Below are positions 33,441-33,560 of a stretch of DNA of 33,560 nt, piece after piece (position 1 is the first letter of the stretch; every line of letters starts with the position of its first letter). The position numbers and the translations under genes were made by a program. The notes under the pieces were generated by a model. It was not told where the DNA came from. It was given only the letters and a program-made list of their open reading frames with translations, and ran no database searches. Source of the stretch: RGIG3701 sp017403345 (lineage in GTDB: Bacteria > Planctomycetota > Planctomycetia > Pirellulales > Thermoguttaceae); contig JAFQOH010000254.1 in NCBI GenBank assembly GCA_017403345.1, positions 1 to 33,560 of the forward strand, in the 5' to 3' direction.

Positions 33441-33560
33441 TCACGCCTCCTCTCCTTCGGCAGAACTTTTCTTGGGTTCAATGGAAACATTTTGATAGAT
33501 CACACCGCTGCCCCAGTGGGCTTGAACGCGGAAATTTTTATCGTTTCGTCCGTGTGTGCG
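33441..33560 (-). CDS. Microprotein upstream of array member 4, 5' end beyond the right edge (copy D)
   Basis: 39 residues are visible, beginning at what is residue 3 in the other copies (RTHGRNDKNFRVQ, then AHWGSGV), with the longest tail, IYQNVSIEPKKSSAEGEEA. The stop TGA is two bases before the next ATG, and the last codons supply its SD. Its presence at the edge implies that the array continues outside the window. Confidence 0.6.
   Translation of the reverse strand, partial: RTHGRNDKNFRVQAHWGSGVIYQNVSIEPKKSSAEGEEA

Overview
The window looks like chromosomal DNA of a member of the Planctomycetota, probably a Pirellulales-like or gut-associated lineage. This is inference from gene content: an ECF sigma factor next to a protein kinase with an N-terminal zf-HC2-like motif and C-terminal Sel1-like repeats, a PEP-CTERM protein, large LamG and right-handed beta-helix exported proteins, a long type-2-like isoleucyl-tRNA synthetase, and FlhF followed by a FliA/WhiG-type sigma factor. 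No rRNA, tRNA, CRISPR array, transposase or integrase was seen.

Layout. Positions 1-6290 (minus strand) encode two very large exported proteins: a LamG / beta-strand repeat / PA14-like protein running off the left edge, and a LamG-like plus right-handed beta-helix protein. Positions 6418-12085 (minus) hold a regulatory and envelope block: Ser/Thr kinase, ECF sigma factor, and an exported protein with two Ig-like domains. A 486-base intergenic region with five copies of a TTTGGACGTCT repeat separates it from a divergent single-span membrane protein (12572-13792, plus). A PEP-CTERM protein (minus, 14005-15519) is divergent from purB (plus). Next come a small exported orphan (minus), a nucleoside transporter and a sodium:alanine symporter (plus, probably one transcript), a COG3910-like ATPase and ileS (both minus), then flhF and fliA (plus).

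The most unusual part is 28358-33560 (minus). It is a tandem array of at least four cassettes that continues past the right edge. Each cassette has a 30-40 codon microprotein gene with a near-identical N-terminus and a variable tail. Its stop lies 2 to 16 bases before the start of a secreted pentapeptide-like repeat protein. Successive cassettes are joined by a GC-run hairpin, and the 3' ends of the large genes are nearly identical while their middles diverge. The microprotein copies differ mostly at synonymous positions, which argues that the peptide itself is under selection. One large gene carries an in-frame amber stop.

Regulatory sites fit housekeeping-type promoters with 16-17 base spacers; several -10 boxes share GTAAAATAG. 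Six intrinsic terminators delimit the transcription units.
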